A stretch of DNA of 64,000 nt from Rhizomys pruinosus (lineage: Eukaryota > Chordata > Mammalia > Rodentia > Spalacidae), in contig VZQC01008854.1 of assembly GCA_009823505.1 (NCBI GenBank), positions 485,106 through 549,105 on the forward strand, read 5' to 3'. This document shows, in pieces, positions 1-11,649 of the stretch. The first letter of the stretch is position 1; every line of letters begins with the position of its first letter. The notes below the pieces were generated by a model, which did not search any database, had not been told where the DNA came from, and saw only the letters and a list, made by a program, of their open reading frames with translations. Made by a program: the position numbers and the translations under genes.

Positions 1-2775
1 AACCAAGAAGAGATTGACAGCTTAAACAGATCCATAATAAAAGAAGAAATTGAAAATGTAATAAGAGACTTCCCAACTAAAAAAAGCCCAGGCTCACGTG
101 GTTTCACAGCAGAATTCTATAAAACATTTAAAGAGGATTTACAACCATTATTACTCAAACTGTTCAGAAGGATATAAGCAGAGGGAAAGCTCCCAAATTC
201 CTTCTATGAAGCTTGCATCACTCTAATACTAAAACCAGACAAGGATGCAACCAAAAAAGAGAACTACAGACTCGTCTCATTAATGAACTCAGCTGCAAAA
301 ATTCTCAACAAAATACTTGCAAACCATATACAGATCCACATTGAAAAGATCATTCACCATGATCAAGTTGGATTCATACCAGAGATGCAGGAATCTTGCA
401 ACATACGAAAATCAGTAAATATCATAAAACACATAAAGGGACTGAAGGACAAAAAACACACCATCATCTCAATAGATACAGAAAAAGCCTTTGTCAAAAT
501 CCAGCCTCCCTTCATGATTAAAGTACTAGAGGGAATTGGACTGTAAAGATCATTCCTCAACATAATCAAAGCCATATATAATAAACCCACAGCCAGCATC
601 ATCCTAAATGGAGAAAAGTTAGAAGGATTCCCCATAAAAGTAGGAAACCAACAAAGCTGCTCCTTGTGGCCACTCATCTTCAATATAGTGCTTGAAACAC
701 TGGCTAGGGCAATAAGGCAAGAAAAGGAAATTAAAGGAATACTAATTGGAAAAGAGGAAGTAAAACTATCCCTTTTTGCAGATGATATGATAGTTTACCA
801 AAAGGATGCTAAAAACTCCACCAGAAAACTCCTAGAAATGATTAAGAGTTTCAATAAAGTGGCAGGATACAAAATCAACCTAAAAAATTCAGTAGCCTTT
901 CTTTGTACCAACAACAAGCAACTGAAGAAGGAATAAAAGGAGACCATCCCAATAATAATCTGAAGAAGGAATACAAGGAGACCTTCCCAATCACAATAGC
1001 CTCAAAAACAATAAAATACCTAGGAACAAATCTAAACAAAAACTCCAAAGATCTCTACAACAAAAATTATAAACTCCTGAAGACGGAGATTTCAGAAGAC
1101 ATCAGAAGATGGAAAGACCTCCCATGCACATGGATTGGAAAAATTAATATAGTAAAAATGTCCATTCTACCCAAACTAATATGCTGATTCAACACAATTC
1201 CAATTAAAATCCCAAGGGCATTCTTCACAGGCTTGGAAAAAATTTCTTAAATTCATATGGAACAACAAAAGACCCTGAATAGCCAAAGCAACCCTGAATG
1301 AAAAGAGCATTCGGGGGGGGGGATTTCTATACCAGACATCAAACTGTACTACAGGGCTATAGTCATAAAAACAGCCTGGTACTGCACAAAAACATAACTG
1401 TAGACGAATGGAGCAAAACTGAAGATCCAAACTTGAGCACATATAATTTCGGCCACCTCATATTTGACAAGGGGGCCAAAAAGATTCAATGGAGGAAAGA
1501 TAGCATCTTCAGCACATGGTGTTGGTAAAACTTGATTACCACTTGTAGAAGAATAAAATTAAACCCCTACTTCTCACCCTATACAAAAATAAATTCCAAA
1601 TGGATCAAAGACCTCAACGTGAAGCCCAAGACCCTGAAGGTGATAGAAGAAAAAGTTGGCAGCAACTTACAAGACATAGGTGTAGGAAAAGACTTTCTTA
1701 ATCAGACACAAGCTGCACAGGAAATAAGGATGACAATTGACAAATGGGACCTTATTAAACTCAAAAGTTTCTGTACAGCAAAAGAAACAATCAGAGAAGT
1801 TAAGAGAAAACCCACAGAATGGGAGGAAGCCTTCACCACTGATACATCTGAGAAAGCATTAACGTCCAGAATATATAAACTACTCAAAAAACAAAGAAGA
1901 AAACAAATGACTCACTTAAAAGATGGAGTAAAGAGCTGAATTGAGGGGCTGGAGAGATGGCCTAGCAGTTAAGAGCACTGACTGCTCTTGCTGAGGACCT
2001 GGGTTCGATCCCCAGCACCCACATGTCAGCTGAGAACTGTCTTTAACTCCAGTTCCAGGGGAATTTGACACCATCTTCTGACCTCCGAGGCATTGCACGA
2101 CATGGGTGCACAAACCTACATGCAGACAGTACATCCATACACATATGAAAATAAATTTAAAAAAGAGCTCAACAGAGACTTCACAAGTGAGGAAATAGAG
2201 ATGGTTGAGAAACATCTTAAAAAGTGTTCAACATCGCTAATAATTAAGGAAATGCAAATTAAAATGACTTTAAGATATCATCTCACCCCAATAAGGCTGG
2301 CAAAGATCAAGAAAACAAATGATACCAAATGATAGCAAATGCTGAAGAGGTTATGGGGAAAGGGGAATACTCATCCACTGCTGGTGGGAATGCAAACCTG
2401 TACAACCACTATGGAAAGCAGTATAGAGAACCCTTAAAAGACTCAAAATGAGCCTACCACCTGACCCAGCCATACCACTTCTGGGAATATATTCATCAGA
2501 CTCTTCCTACCACAGAGATACATGTACAGCCATGTTTATTGCAGCTCTTTTCACAATAGCAAAGAGCTGAAACCAACCCAGGTGCCCCTCAACTGATGAG
2601 TGAATAGAGAAAATGTGCTTCATCTACACAATGGAGTTCTATGCAGCAGTAAAGAAAGATGACATCATGAAATTTGCAGGTAAATGGATGGAACTAGAAG
2701 ATTTTATGCTAAATGAAGTGACACAGTCCCAGAAAAACAAAAGATGAACGTCATCCCTCATCTGTGGATGCAAGT
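1..2775 (+). pseudogene. L1 ORF2 remnant (reverse transcriptase to C-terminus)
   Basis: Decayed LINE-1 ORF2 entering from the left edge. Open stretches at 283-546, 664-936, 903-1187 and 1532-1939 carry successive parts of the ORF2 protein. The reverse-transcriptase signature FADDMIVY sits at residues 38-45 of the 664-936 frame, next to the family block [13 protein letters not shown]. The ORF2 C-terminal block (amber-rich version of the 'EFYAAVKKD' region) is readable near 2630-2670. Stops, frameshifts and a G run (1313-1321) break it, and a B2 interrupts it at 1941-2161, so no enzyme can be made. The CX3CX7HX4C zinc-knuckle region seen intact near 49.7 kb is degraded here. The ORF2 end falls near 2770, where the sequence matches the end of the other L1s in the window. 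Confidence 0.93.
1941..2161 (+). mobile_element. B2 SINE inside the L1 ORF2
   Basis: tRNA-derived B2: starts GGGGCTGGAGAGATGGCCTA, contains the B-box-like GGTTCGATCCC, and ends in an A-rich tail. An 11-bp direct repeat (1930-1940 and 2162-2172, one mismatch, core AAAGAGCT) brackets it. L1 coding sequence resumes straight after the second repeat, so this is a target-site duplication. The copy lacks the 17-bp internal duplication found in other B2s of this window. Confidence 0.93.
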
Positions 2776-3692
2776 ACCAAGTACCTAGTTGTAAGAAAAA
2801 CTGAACAACAACGTTAATGTTATATCCCTCATGATCTAAAGACAACTGTGCTCTTGCAGCATGAATCCCTAGAGCTGACCTAACATTTATTTTCAGTCCT
2901 TGGGTTTTCAGTACATGATGGAGGGTATGTGTGCATCTTTTAGAGTATTATGGGATTAAAATGGAAAGATGCGAATCAAGAAATATGATATGGAAATAAC
3001 ATACAGTTTGTTTCCAAAGGATACAATTTTAAGATAGGTGCAATGTAATAGGCTGGTACAACTTAGTCTTTCTGGGTGCTTAACAATCATACTTAATGCC
3101 CATACCAATTTGGGTGAGAGACCTAAGGAATAACTTTGTTCCTTGCCCTCAGAGGTCAACTAAGTCTTAGGGGATTATGCATGGGGGCATCTCTTGAAAT
3201 GTCCTGCAAATGTGGGTCACCAGTCTTCCTGTTCAGGGAGGTCTTGGAGTGCCACTAATGGGACTTCAGCCAGTGTCCAGTCTATAAAGAGGAAAGTCTG
3301 CTCATGCTTCAGAAAAGGAAGCCTGGTCAAGCAAGACCTGATTTTGTCCTCCAGTGTTTGGAACTGGTAAATGACAAGCTGCAAGAAATAAGGGGCTCCC
3401 ACCCATCCTTCTCCTCCCCCCGAAAAAACCCCGAGAGACCCCCTGAGAACAATCCACAACTGCACTTGAGATAAGCAAAAACCTTTGGTTAATTTGGGAC
3501 TGTGTGGCCTTAAGCCATGCCAAAAGGAAAGTACAACAGAACAAATAATCAGTAAACCAGAGAAACTGTACTGCAGACAAAGAACTTGAGATCTTATATA
3601 AGAAACAAAAAAAAAAAATGAGAGAGATACGGTTGTTTGGCCTGTGTTTTGTATTTTTTTATTTTTTTAGTTTTTTTTTTTGTTTATGTTTT

Positions 3693-3729
<37 letters not shown>

Positions 3730-4455
3730 CAATTCTTATGGGCAAGTATCCTCACTTCTGTGGCCGTGCCACCACTTTGGGCACTCCTCAAAGACATGAG
3801 ACACAGCTTTGTAACTTCCAATAGGACTGAGGACTCATGTCTCTCCAAGAATCCTCCAAACCTTCAATGCCAGATGGGACTACTGAGATACCCTGCTTGT
3901 GTGGACTAAACAGCTAAGGGGGATTCAGCCTCGCAGAATAGAGACTGCTATTGTTGGACACCTGGGCAGTACATGGAGGCCAGTTCAGGGGGATGGAGAC
4001 AGGATGATGCGTAGGGACTTCATTTGGGGACCATGGGAGGGAAAGACCCCATGTGGAGCAAAAGGTGCAGGATTGATAATTGTTTGGATTGGACAACAAG
4101 GAGGAACTTTGAGCACTTCCTTAGGAAAACATGACATGCTTTTAGGAAAAAAAATATCCTCAATTCAAGTGATATGTGTGTATTATGTATAGATGCATGA
4201 CTATATAACTAAATATAGTATATTATATATTATAGGTATTGTGATGTATTTGCATATGGTACTACAGTTGCAGAGATACACTCAAGTAAAAGCTTAAAGG
4301 AAACAATCTGTGAAAGACTCAAAAAAGATACAAGACATGCATGCAGAATGTGCTTGGGATGCTGGTGGGTGAGGGGAAGGAAAGGGCAAGTGAGGGTCTA
4401 TGATTCTGATTGAAAATGATTGTATGGACCTGGTGGAAAAAGTTTAATAAGAAAA
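2776..4455 (+). mobile_element. L1 3' UTR, long variant, with terminal purine block
   Basis: Continues from the ORF2 end of the upstream L1. 2776-3080 aligns by eye with the short 3' UTR at 40.3-40.8 kb read on the minus strand. 3625-4440 matches the element at 12.13-12.87 kb and, inverted, 40.9-41.3 kb. The end (4310-4445) has the terminal block common to young L1s here: A-rich spacer, GCAGAATG-type motif, GGTGGGTGAGGGGAAGG purine tract, then an A-rich end. A T run at 3694-3729 is absent from the 12-kb copy. Open frames at 3618-3909 arise from that T run and are not genes. Whether 3080-3620 belongs to the same 3' UTR is inferred from continuity. Confidence 0.7.
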
Positions 4456-5034
4456 AATGGAAAAAAGGAAATAGAAAAAGTTAAATCTGGTGGCAAAGGG
4501 AAAATATAAAAATGCATATATCGCAAATAAGTAAGAGTTGAATTCAAGGTGGTAAAAAAATGCTATTTGAATAGAACGGTCTATGTACGGGAGTGGAGCA
4601 TTTAGACGTGGTTTTTTGTGTTTTGGGTTCGTTTCGATACAGGATCCTTCCTTGTAAACCCCAGCTGTCCGCAGGAATTCACTTTGTAGACAGGGGTGGG
4701 CATTGAAACTCACACAAGATCTGCCTGACCTCTGCACTGCCTGAATGCTAGATTAAGGCGTGCACCACACACGCCCGCTAACTTTTTAATTTAAATGCTT
4801 GAAAATGGTTTAGCCACATAGAAACCACATGCAAAATATTGCATGTCTAATTACATATAATCTAACCAATGTGACCTTAATATGATTTATAGAGGTACGT
4901 AAGAATTAGGGAGTTACCACAATATGGAGGAATGTGTGAAAAACTTGAGGAACATCCCTCTGGAGAATTGTGACTGCTTTGATCAATGGTGTACTTCCGC
5001 TCATCTAAATTGTTGCTGACTGGTTTAGTCTTAT
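4456..5034. other. Unassigned single-copy DNA
   Basis: AT-rich sequence between the L1 3' end and a B1. I see no gene, splice-flanked exon or repeat family I can name. The minus-strand open frame at 4444-4737 begins in single-copy sequence and runs to a stop in the L1 tail; it has no recognisable domain. Confidence 0.5.
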
Positions 5035-5050
5035 AAAAAATGAAGAACTT

Positions 5051-5210
5051 GGGCATGGTGACACACGCCTTTAATCCTAGCACTTGGGAAGCAGAGGCAG
5101 GAGGATCTTTGTGAGTTCAAGGCCAGCCTGGTCTACAGAGTGAGTTCCAGGACAGCTGGAGCTACAGGGAGATCCCTGTCTTGAAAGAGCCAAAAAAAAA
5201 AAAAAAAAAA
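5051..5210 (+). mobile_element. B1 SINE with 16-bp target-site duplication
   Basis: 7SL-derived B1 with the usual landmarks (GGGCATGGTGACACACGCCT, GCAGAGGCAGGAGGATC, AGTGAGTTCCAGGACAGC) and a terminal A run. The repeat AAAAAATGAAGAACTT occurs at 5035-5050 and again at 5205-5220, a clean duplication that marks a fairly recent insertion. Confidence 0.95.
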
Positions 5211-5220
5211 TGAAGAACTT

Positions 5221-5805
5221 AGTTGTTGTGCTGCTGTTTTGTTACAGATTTTTGCAGAGCTTCAGTTTAGTATTAAATGAAAGAAAGATGAGACATGAAT
5301 GTGCAGAGTGCTTCATAAAACAAGAAGGATATAGCAAGCAGCTTTTCTATTTGGAGAAATGTCATTCTAAATTGTGGCTGCATTTCAAAGACTCCAGTGG
5401 CCATAGAAAAAATGCTCTGGTCAGTAAGAATAGAGTGTCTGATGCTATTTACATCACAAGTGGTACTTGAGACCTGACCTAATTTGTCTACTATATTTAA
5501 TAAATTTTCATAGGACTCTTGACATTTTCACCATATTAGGTGCTTCACACAATTATTATTACCTATGATGGGTTTATCGTCTACTTATCTGTCTACTTAG
5601 TGAAGATTCTGTAGCATTTAAATGTATTTGTACCCTACAACTTCTAGGAGGTTTTACAGTTTCAGATCTCCAAACTTGAGATTGGTCAAAAAAAATGCAA
5701 AAAACTTGAGATTGATCATAACAATAATTTCTTGGATATGTCACCTAATGCACAGGGAATCAAAGCAAAACTAGGTAGGAGTGCTTATGTAAGACAGAGA
5801 GAAAT

Positions 5806-5810
<5 letters not shown>
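5221..5810. other. Unassigned DNA after the B1
   Basis: An 86-codon frame at 5210-5470 starts inside the B1 target-site duplication. Its product has a hydrophobic start but no recognisable domain and no splice or promoter context, so I do not call it a gene. A near-duplicate 'AAAACTTGAGATTG' pair lies at about 5675 and 5700. Confidence 0.5.

Positions 5811-5860
<50 letters not shown>
5811..5860. repeat. (GA)n microsatellite
   Basis: Uninterrupted GA dinucleotides for 50 bases. The Leu/Ser-rich minus-strand frame across it is low complexity. Confidence 0.98.
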
Positions 5861-5862
<2 letters not shown>

Positions 5863-5867
5863 CTGAG

Positions 5868-7445
5868 AGATTGGCTCAGCACTAACTGTGGCCAGTTGTG
5901 GGTCTCTGTTTAATTGCCATCTCCTGCATAAGGAAACCTCTCTCATGAGAGTTGAGAGATGAATTAATCTAGGTGTGCTGGATAGCTTTAGTGTCAACTT
6001 GACACACCTGGGTTGAGGGAGCCTCAGTTGGAGAATTGGTTCCATTGGACTGGCCTGTGGCCACGCCTGTAGAGTATTGTCTTGATGGTTGAGCAATGTG
6101 GGAGGGCCCAGCCCACTATGGGTAGTGCCACCCCTGGGCAGGTTGTTGTGTATAATATAAGAAAGCAGGCTGAGCATGGGCCAGGGGAGCAAGCCAGTAA
6201 GCAGCATTCCTCCATGGCCTGTGCCTCAGGTTCCTGCCCCGAGTTCCTATGTTGGGCTCCCTGAGTGATGAATTGTGAGCTGGGAGATGAGAGCTGAATA
6301 AACCCATTCCCCCCCAGGTTGGTCAGCGTGTTTTGTCACAGCAATGGAACAGAAACTAGAACACTAGGGGGGGAAATAACAATAAATCATTAGGAGTTAC
6401 TTTGATACTATATCTATTTAGCAGAGTAATAGCATAATTCTCTCCTATGACCTGTCTAGCTGCATGATTTTAGGATTGATATTATTTTAGGATTGATATT
6501 ATTATGTGTGGGCTTCATCTTACAAAACAGACTTTATATCCAATTAGAAAGCAAATGCTTAGGATTATATTCTTGCCAGTATTGCACATATTTCTCTTCT
6601 GGTAATATGCATAGCTCCTTCCAGCCCTGTGGAAGCTAGGTAGTAGAGATGAAGCTTTGATGTCAATACCAGCTTGATTTCTCCACGATTGTTCTGCAGT
6701 TCCTGTATGTAGTGTCTTCAGCAATAGGGTCTTACTGTTGAGTTCTGGTAGGTAGTCAAGATCAGGGCCAATGGCCAGTATTGTTTGAGGGGTTAAAGAT
6801 GTTGAAAATTTTAAAAAAGTATTTCTCAACTATTTGTGTTTCATCTTTTGAGAACTCCCTGTTCAGTTCCTTGCTCCATTTTTTAAAATTAGTTAGTTTG
6901 ATTTTTCTTGTTTGCAGTTTTTCAGTAATGTACATATTCTAGATACTAATCCTCTGTCAGCGACATAGGTAGTAAAGATTTTTTTCTTTGATATACAGAA
7001 GAAGCTTTTTTAATTCACGAGGTCCCATTTGTTGATTGTTGGGCTAAAAGTTTGCACTATAGGAGTCCTGTTCAGAAAGCCTTTTCCTGTGTCTGTAAGT
7101 TCCTCTTATGTGGAGGTTCTTGAACCATTTGAAATTGAATTTTGTATACAGTGAGATATAGAGGTCTAGTTTCATTCTGCTACATATAGCTATCCAATTT
7201 GATCTGCACCATTTGTTGAACATGCCTTTTCCCCAGTATGCATTTTTGGCGCATGTGTCAAATATCATGTCCCTCTAAGTGTATGGGATTTAAATCTGAG
7301 TTCTCTATTCTATTCTGCTGATTAATGTGTCTGTTTATATACCAGCACCATGCTCTTTTCATTACTATAGCTCTGTAGAATAATGTGAGACAAAGAAGGT
7401 AATGCTTCCAGCAGTTCTTTTATTATTCAGAATTATTTTGGGTAA
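5868..7445 (-). mobile_element. Older L1 (3' UTR plus ORF2 piece), minus strand
   Basis: ORF2 sequence on the minus strand occupies about 6795-7445. The frame at 7268-7044 includes the readable family block 'KFNFKWFKNLHIRGTYRHR'. Toward lower coordinates comes its 3' UTR (6370-6795 and 5868-5972), which aligns with a second copy at 9.55-10.2 kb. A URR1-like repeat at 5973-6365 divides the 3' UTR. Coding sequence is heavily decayed. Confidence 0.8.
5973..6365 (+). mobile_element. URR1-like rodent DNA repeat inside L1 3' UTR
   Basis: Landmarks of a common rodent interspersed repeat: GTGTCAACTTGACAC near the start, GGGAGGGCCCAGCCC, ATAAGAAAGCAGGCTGAGC, AAGCCAGTAAGCAGC, and AATAAACCC near the end. 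I recall the family as URR1 (non-autonomous hAT-Charlie type); the name is unchecked. Further copies lie at 13.2-13.6 and 63.2-64.0 kb. Comparison with the parallel L1 3' UTR at 9.5 kb shows it interrupts that L1. Confidence 0.75.
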
Positions 7446-8389
7446 ATAAAACTTTCAAAGAGAGGCTTCACTTTAATTATTATCACTCATAAAGCGAATT
7501 TTTGGATGTGACAGATATATTTATTTATTGTCTCAATTATGACAACTAGCATCATGGCTAAATGTGTAGGTCCAAATAAACCAAACTGTGCATCAGAAAT
7601 GTGCATTAATTTTGTTTTTTAATTATGTACTTCAACAAAGCTTATCTCAGTATTAATTGACACTTCTTGAAATTTTGCATTATCAAGTCTTTAATATATT
7701 TCCGTGCTAGAGAAATATAAAAAAAATTAAATATACAGGATGCCAAACTCTCCAATACAATAGTTGTGTATTATCCTAGTGTTATATTTAACAGAAGTCC
7801 CAGGAGCTACAAACTTCTTGTAGATATGAGAGTTATACTTTCAGACACTCTGAACTCTGAAAATAGAATATATACTCTTCCCTGTTCAATTTATGTTTGC
7901 ATAGTTGTTCTTTACACAGCAAGTTTGTACAACTACTGGCTTCTGTAAGATTTTATGTTCTTACGGGCAACCTCCATTAAAAAAAAAATCAACATTTTAC
8001 AGAAGCATATCATTTCTTCTCACACATACACACACAAATACACATATATAAACATGCAAAAATACACCAGAACACATTTTACATTTTCATGTTTACATAT
8101 TGGGGTTCAGCTTTACAAGGATTAACTATAAACAAAGTGAGAGTCAGTATTTTAAATAAAATATTGGCTTTATTTTGTAAAGGGCCTTTTGAATGTGCCC
8201 TTTAATTCAGTAATTACTTTTAACACATGGGGACAGTTTTATAGCTAAAATAATTCTCAATTTTTGAAAATCTTTTCATTTTTATGTGTGTTGTGTGTTC
8301 TTTATTGACTATTATTTTTGTTTGAAATGTGATATTTCTTTTTCTTTCCAAACCATCTTGCAAAAAAGCAAGTTTCTGCAAATAATGAG
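7446..8389. other. AT-rich DNA with no assigned feature
   Basis: AT-rich and without recognisable coding or SINE landmarks. A 60-codon frame at 7766-7948 has no domain. Some of this may be very old transposon sequence I cannot identify. Confidence 0.5.
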
Positions 8390-8402
8390 CATTTAATATT
8401 TT

Positions 8403-8625
8403 TAAAATTTATTTATTATTTTTTATGTGTATGAGTGTACTGTCTGCATGCAGCTTGGTGTACCCGTGTTGTGCAATGCCACGGAGGTCAGAAGAGGGCG
8501 TCGGATCCCCCTGGAACTGGAGTTAAAAACGGTTCTTAGCCACCATGTGGGTGCTGGGGATCGAACCTGGGTCCTCTGTAAGAGCAGTCGACACTCTTAA
8601 CCGCTGAACCATCTCTCCAGCCCCA
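8403..8625 (-). mobile_element. B2 SINE, minus strand
   Basis: Antisense B2 ending in CCATCTCTCCAGCCCC, the complement of the GGGGCTGGAGAGATGG start. The repeat CATTTAATATTTT at 8390-8402 and 8626-8638 is the target-site duplication. No internal 17-bp duplication. Confidence 0.94.
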
Positions 8626-8651
8626 CATTTAATATTTTATAAGTCTTTTTA

Positions 8652-8667
8652 AAATTTTTTTATAATT

Positions 8668-8706
<39 letters not shown>

Positions 8707-8885
8707 TGCACCGTGTCGTGGCAATGCTCGGAGGTCAGAAGAGGTGTCGGATTCCCCTGGAACTGGAGTTCTCCCTGGAATTGGGTTACAGATGGTTCTC
8801 GGAGCCATGTGGGTGCTGGGAAGTGAACCTGGGTCCTCTGTAAGAGCGGTCGGCGCTCTTAACTGCTAGGCCATCTCTCCAGCCC
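8652..8885 (-). mobile_element. B2 SINE, minus strand, adjacent to the previous one
   Basis: Second antisense B2 with a long T run (8670-8705) as its tail. The 17-bp direct repeat TTTTATAAGTCTTTTTA lies at 8635-8651 and 8886-8902. The left repeat overlaps the right duplication of the preceding B2, so both inserted within a few bases of each other. It carries the internal duplication (CTGGAACTGGAG then CTGGAATTGG). Confidence 0.94.
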
Positions 8886-8902
8886 TTTTATAAGTCTTTT
8901 TA

Positions 8903-9180
8903 GGTATGTAACAATATTTGTTTTATTCTGTAAATGATCAAAACATGATGTGTATAAATGTTCACTTAATAGTACATTTATTCAGTCTGACTGTAGCTCC
9001 ATTGAAGAGATCATTTGTTAGTGTTCAACAGCCATATAAATGCCTGATAGGAGAGCTTAAACCTCTAAATAAAAAATGAAGTGTAAAGTAAAATGGAATG
9101 TTGCTCTGTTCATTTCTTTTTAACTCTTTTTATTGAATTTTTGGGAATTTCTTACAATATATTTTGATTGTAATATGTAA
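8903..9180. other. Short unassigned AT-rich spacer
   Basis: Nothing recognisable between the second and third B2 copies. Confidence 0.5.
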
Positions 9181-9193
9181 TAACATATTTTAT

Positions 9194-9449
9194 TATTTTT
9201 TTAATAATTTTTTAATTTTATTTATTTATTTATGTGTATGAATGTACTGTCTGCATGTAGGTTTGTGCACCCGTGTCATGCAATGCCACAGAGTTCAGAA
9301 GAGGGTCTCAGATTCCCCTGGAACTGGAGTTCTCCTGGAATTGGAGTTACAGATGGTTCTTAGCCGCTATGTGGGTGCTGGGGATCGAACCCAGGTCCTC
9401 TACAAGAGCAGTCGGTGCTCTTAACCTCTAGGCTATCTCTCCAGCCCAG
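9194..9449 (-). mobile_element. B2 SINE, minus strand
   Basis: Antisense B2 with the repeat TAACATATTTTAT at 9181-9193 and 9450-9462. It carries the 17-bp internal duplication. The 60-codon frame at 9242-9424 is a read-through of the SINE. Confidence 0.94.
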
Positions 9450-9544
9450 TAACATATTTTATATAATATATATGCCTACAGATGCAAATTTCTGTCCACA
9501 ACTGTCCTTTTGTTCAATCTGATCCATAAAGTTTAATTTAAGTG

Positions 9545-11645
9545 TTCTATTCAGGGCTAAGAGCTGTGCTGTCTCTTATCCTCTGCACTTTTGCAAGTTG
9601 TGGTAATCTGTGTGAATCACAATCTGTTGCGTAAGAAAACTCTGGTGAGAGTTGGGAGATGCATTGGTCTCTGGGTATAACAAGAAGTCAATAGGAATTA
9701 GTTTAATACTATATCTACTAGGTGGAATAATACCATTAGGCTTTCCTCTATGTCTTGTGACCTGTCTGGCCTCAGGATCCTAGGACTGATAACAATGTTA
9801 GGCATAAACTCCATTTTTATTCAGAGAACTTTAAATCCAATTAGAAAGTGGTTACTTGCTCCATATTAATGACACTAGTGCATTGATGGGCATATGTTGC
9901 CAGGTCAGATGTTACAGCTTGCAGGCTTCACAGCCGAGTCAAAGTTGTTGATTAATTTTCTCCTCAGGTAGCATTCATAGCAACTTCCAGCACTAAGAAT
10001 GCTAGCCAATACGGATGAGGTTTTGAAGTCCAAACCACCTTGATTTGCCCATGTTTGTTCTCCAGTTCATCTACATAGTGTCTTCAGCAGTAGGGTTTTA
10101 ATGTGAAGTTCTAGTGGGTAACGAAGAGCAGAAACAATGGGCAGAGTCTACAGCATTCCTGGTCAACATCCTCCAAAGAGGAAATCCATTCTCAGCATTT
10201 GATTACTTCTTTTTTAACTTATGGTATCTAGAATGGTAACTGTCCCCTTATTATAAAGTAACTCCTTCTAATATATTTTTATAACCTATATGTAGATACT
10301 TTAAGAAGCTTTCTATATTGTTAGATTTCCTTCTCACTCTTTCTAAAGGCTTTTAAGTTTACTTATGCTTGTCCATTCTCCCTCCTCCCTCTACCCGCCC
10401 AATCCTTACCAGATTTTACCTTTGATGTACAGAAGCTTGTTAGTTTCAAGAAGTCTCATTTGTCAATAGTTGGACTTCAAGCTTGAGCTACAGGAGTCCT
10501 GTTCAGAAAGTCCTTTCTTATGTCTGTAAGTTCCAACATGTTCTTTATTCCCCCCCTCTATTAGATTAAGAATGTTGGGTCTTGATCCACTTGAACTGCT
10601 TGATCCACTTAGAACTGAGCTTTGTATGCGGTGAGATGTAGAGACCTAGTTTCATTCTTTAACATCCAGCTACCCAGTTTGACAAGCACCATGCTGAACA
10701 TGCAGTCTATTTTTTTTCCTGTGCAAATTTTTGGCTTCTCTGTCAAAAATCAGGTGACCATAAATTCATGGACTTAAAACTAGGTCTTCAATTCTATTCC
10801 ATTAATCAATATGTCTGTATTTATGCCAATACCATACTCTTTTTATTACTCTAGCTCTCTCTATACGATAATTTGAGATCAGGGATGGTAATGTCTACAG
10901 AAGTTCTTTTATTATTCAGGAATATTGTGGCTATCCTAGATATTTTGTGTGTTTCCATATCAAATTTGAGATTGTTTTTCAATTTCTTTGAATAATTGTG
11001 TTATAATTTTAATGATTATTGTGATTAACTTATTCATTGCTTTTGGTAGAATGGTCATTTTCATAGTATTAATCCTATCAATCAATGAACATGGGAGGTC
11101 TTTCCATTTCCTGGCATCTTTTTCAATTTATTTTTTCATTGTCTTTAAGCTTTTATTATACAAGTCCCTCAGTCACTTGGTTAGATTTATAGAAATATAT
11201 TGTATGGTTTAAGGTTATCATGAATGGGACCATTCTCTGAGTATTTCTCAATATGTTGGCTGTTGCTACATAATGCTACTTATTTTGTGTTCATTTTATA
11301 TCTTGCTACATTGTTGAACCTAATTATCAGTTCAAATATTTTCTACTGGAATGTTTAAGGCTTTTGTATTGAATCATCTACAACCAAGGATGCTTTGAAT
11401 TCTTCCTTTCCAATTTGTATCCCCTTTATTGCTTTCATTTGTCTTATTGATCTAGCTAAAGCTTCAAGTAGTATATTGAAAGGGAATGGAGATAGTAGAC
11501 ATCCTTGTCTTTTTCCTGATTTGAATGGAATGCTTTGAGTTTTTCTCCATTCAGTATGATGCTGACTGTGGTCTTATTGAATACTGCATTTATTATATCG
11601 AATTATGTCTAAATTATCCCTATATCTAAGGATAAATGCATCTTC
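9545..11645 (-). mobile_element. Older L1 (3' UTR plus ORF2), minus strand
   Basis: About 9545-10200 aligns with the L1 3' UTR at 5.87-6.8 kb; examples are GACCTGTCT, TCCAATTAGAAAG and TAGTGTCTTCAGCA in the same order in both. From about 10200 to 11640 the minus strand carries decayed ORF2. The antisense of the reverse-transcriptase region lies near 11.4-11.6 kb. No frame of useful length survives, so this is an old copy. Confidence 0.82.
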
Positions 11646-11649
11646 TGAG

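Noticed and set aside
1941..2161. tRNA gene suggested by GGTTCGATCCC box
   Set aside because: The box belongs to a B2 SINE with an A-rich tail and target-site duplication; no cloverleaf with a complete acceptor stem is present. The same applies to the other B2 copies.
5210..5470. 86-codon frame with hydrophobic N-terminus as a small gene
   Set aside because: Its start codon lies in the B1 target-site duplication and the product has no recognisable domain, conserved motif or splice context.
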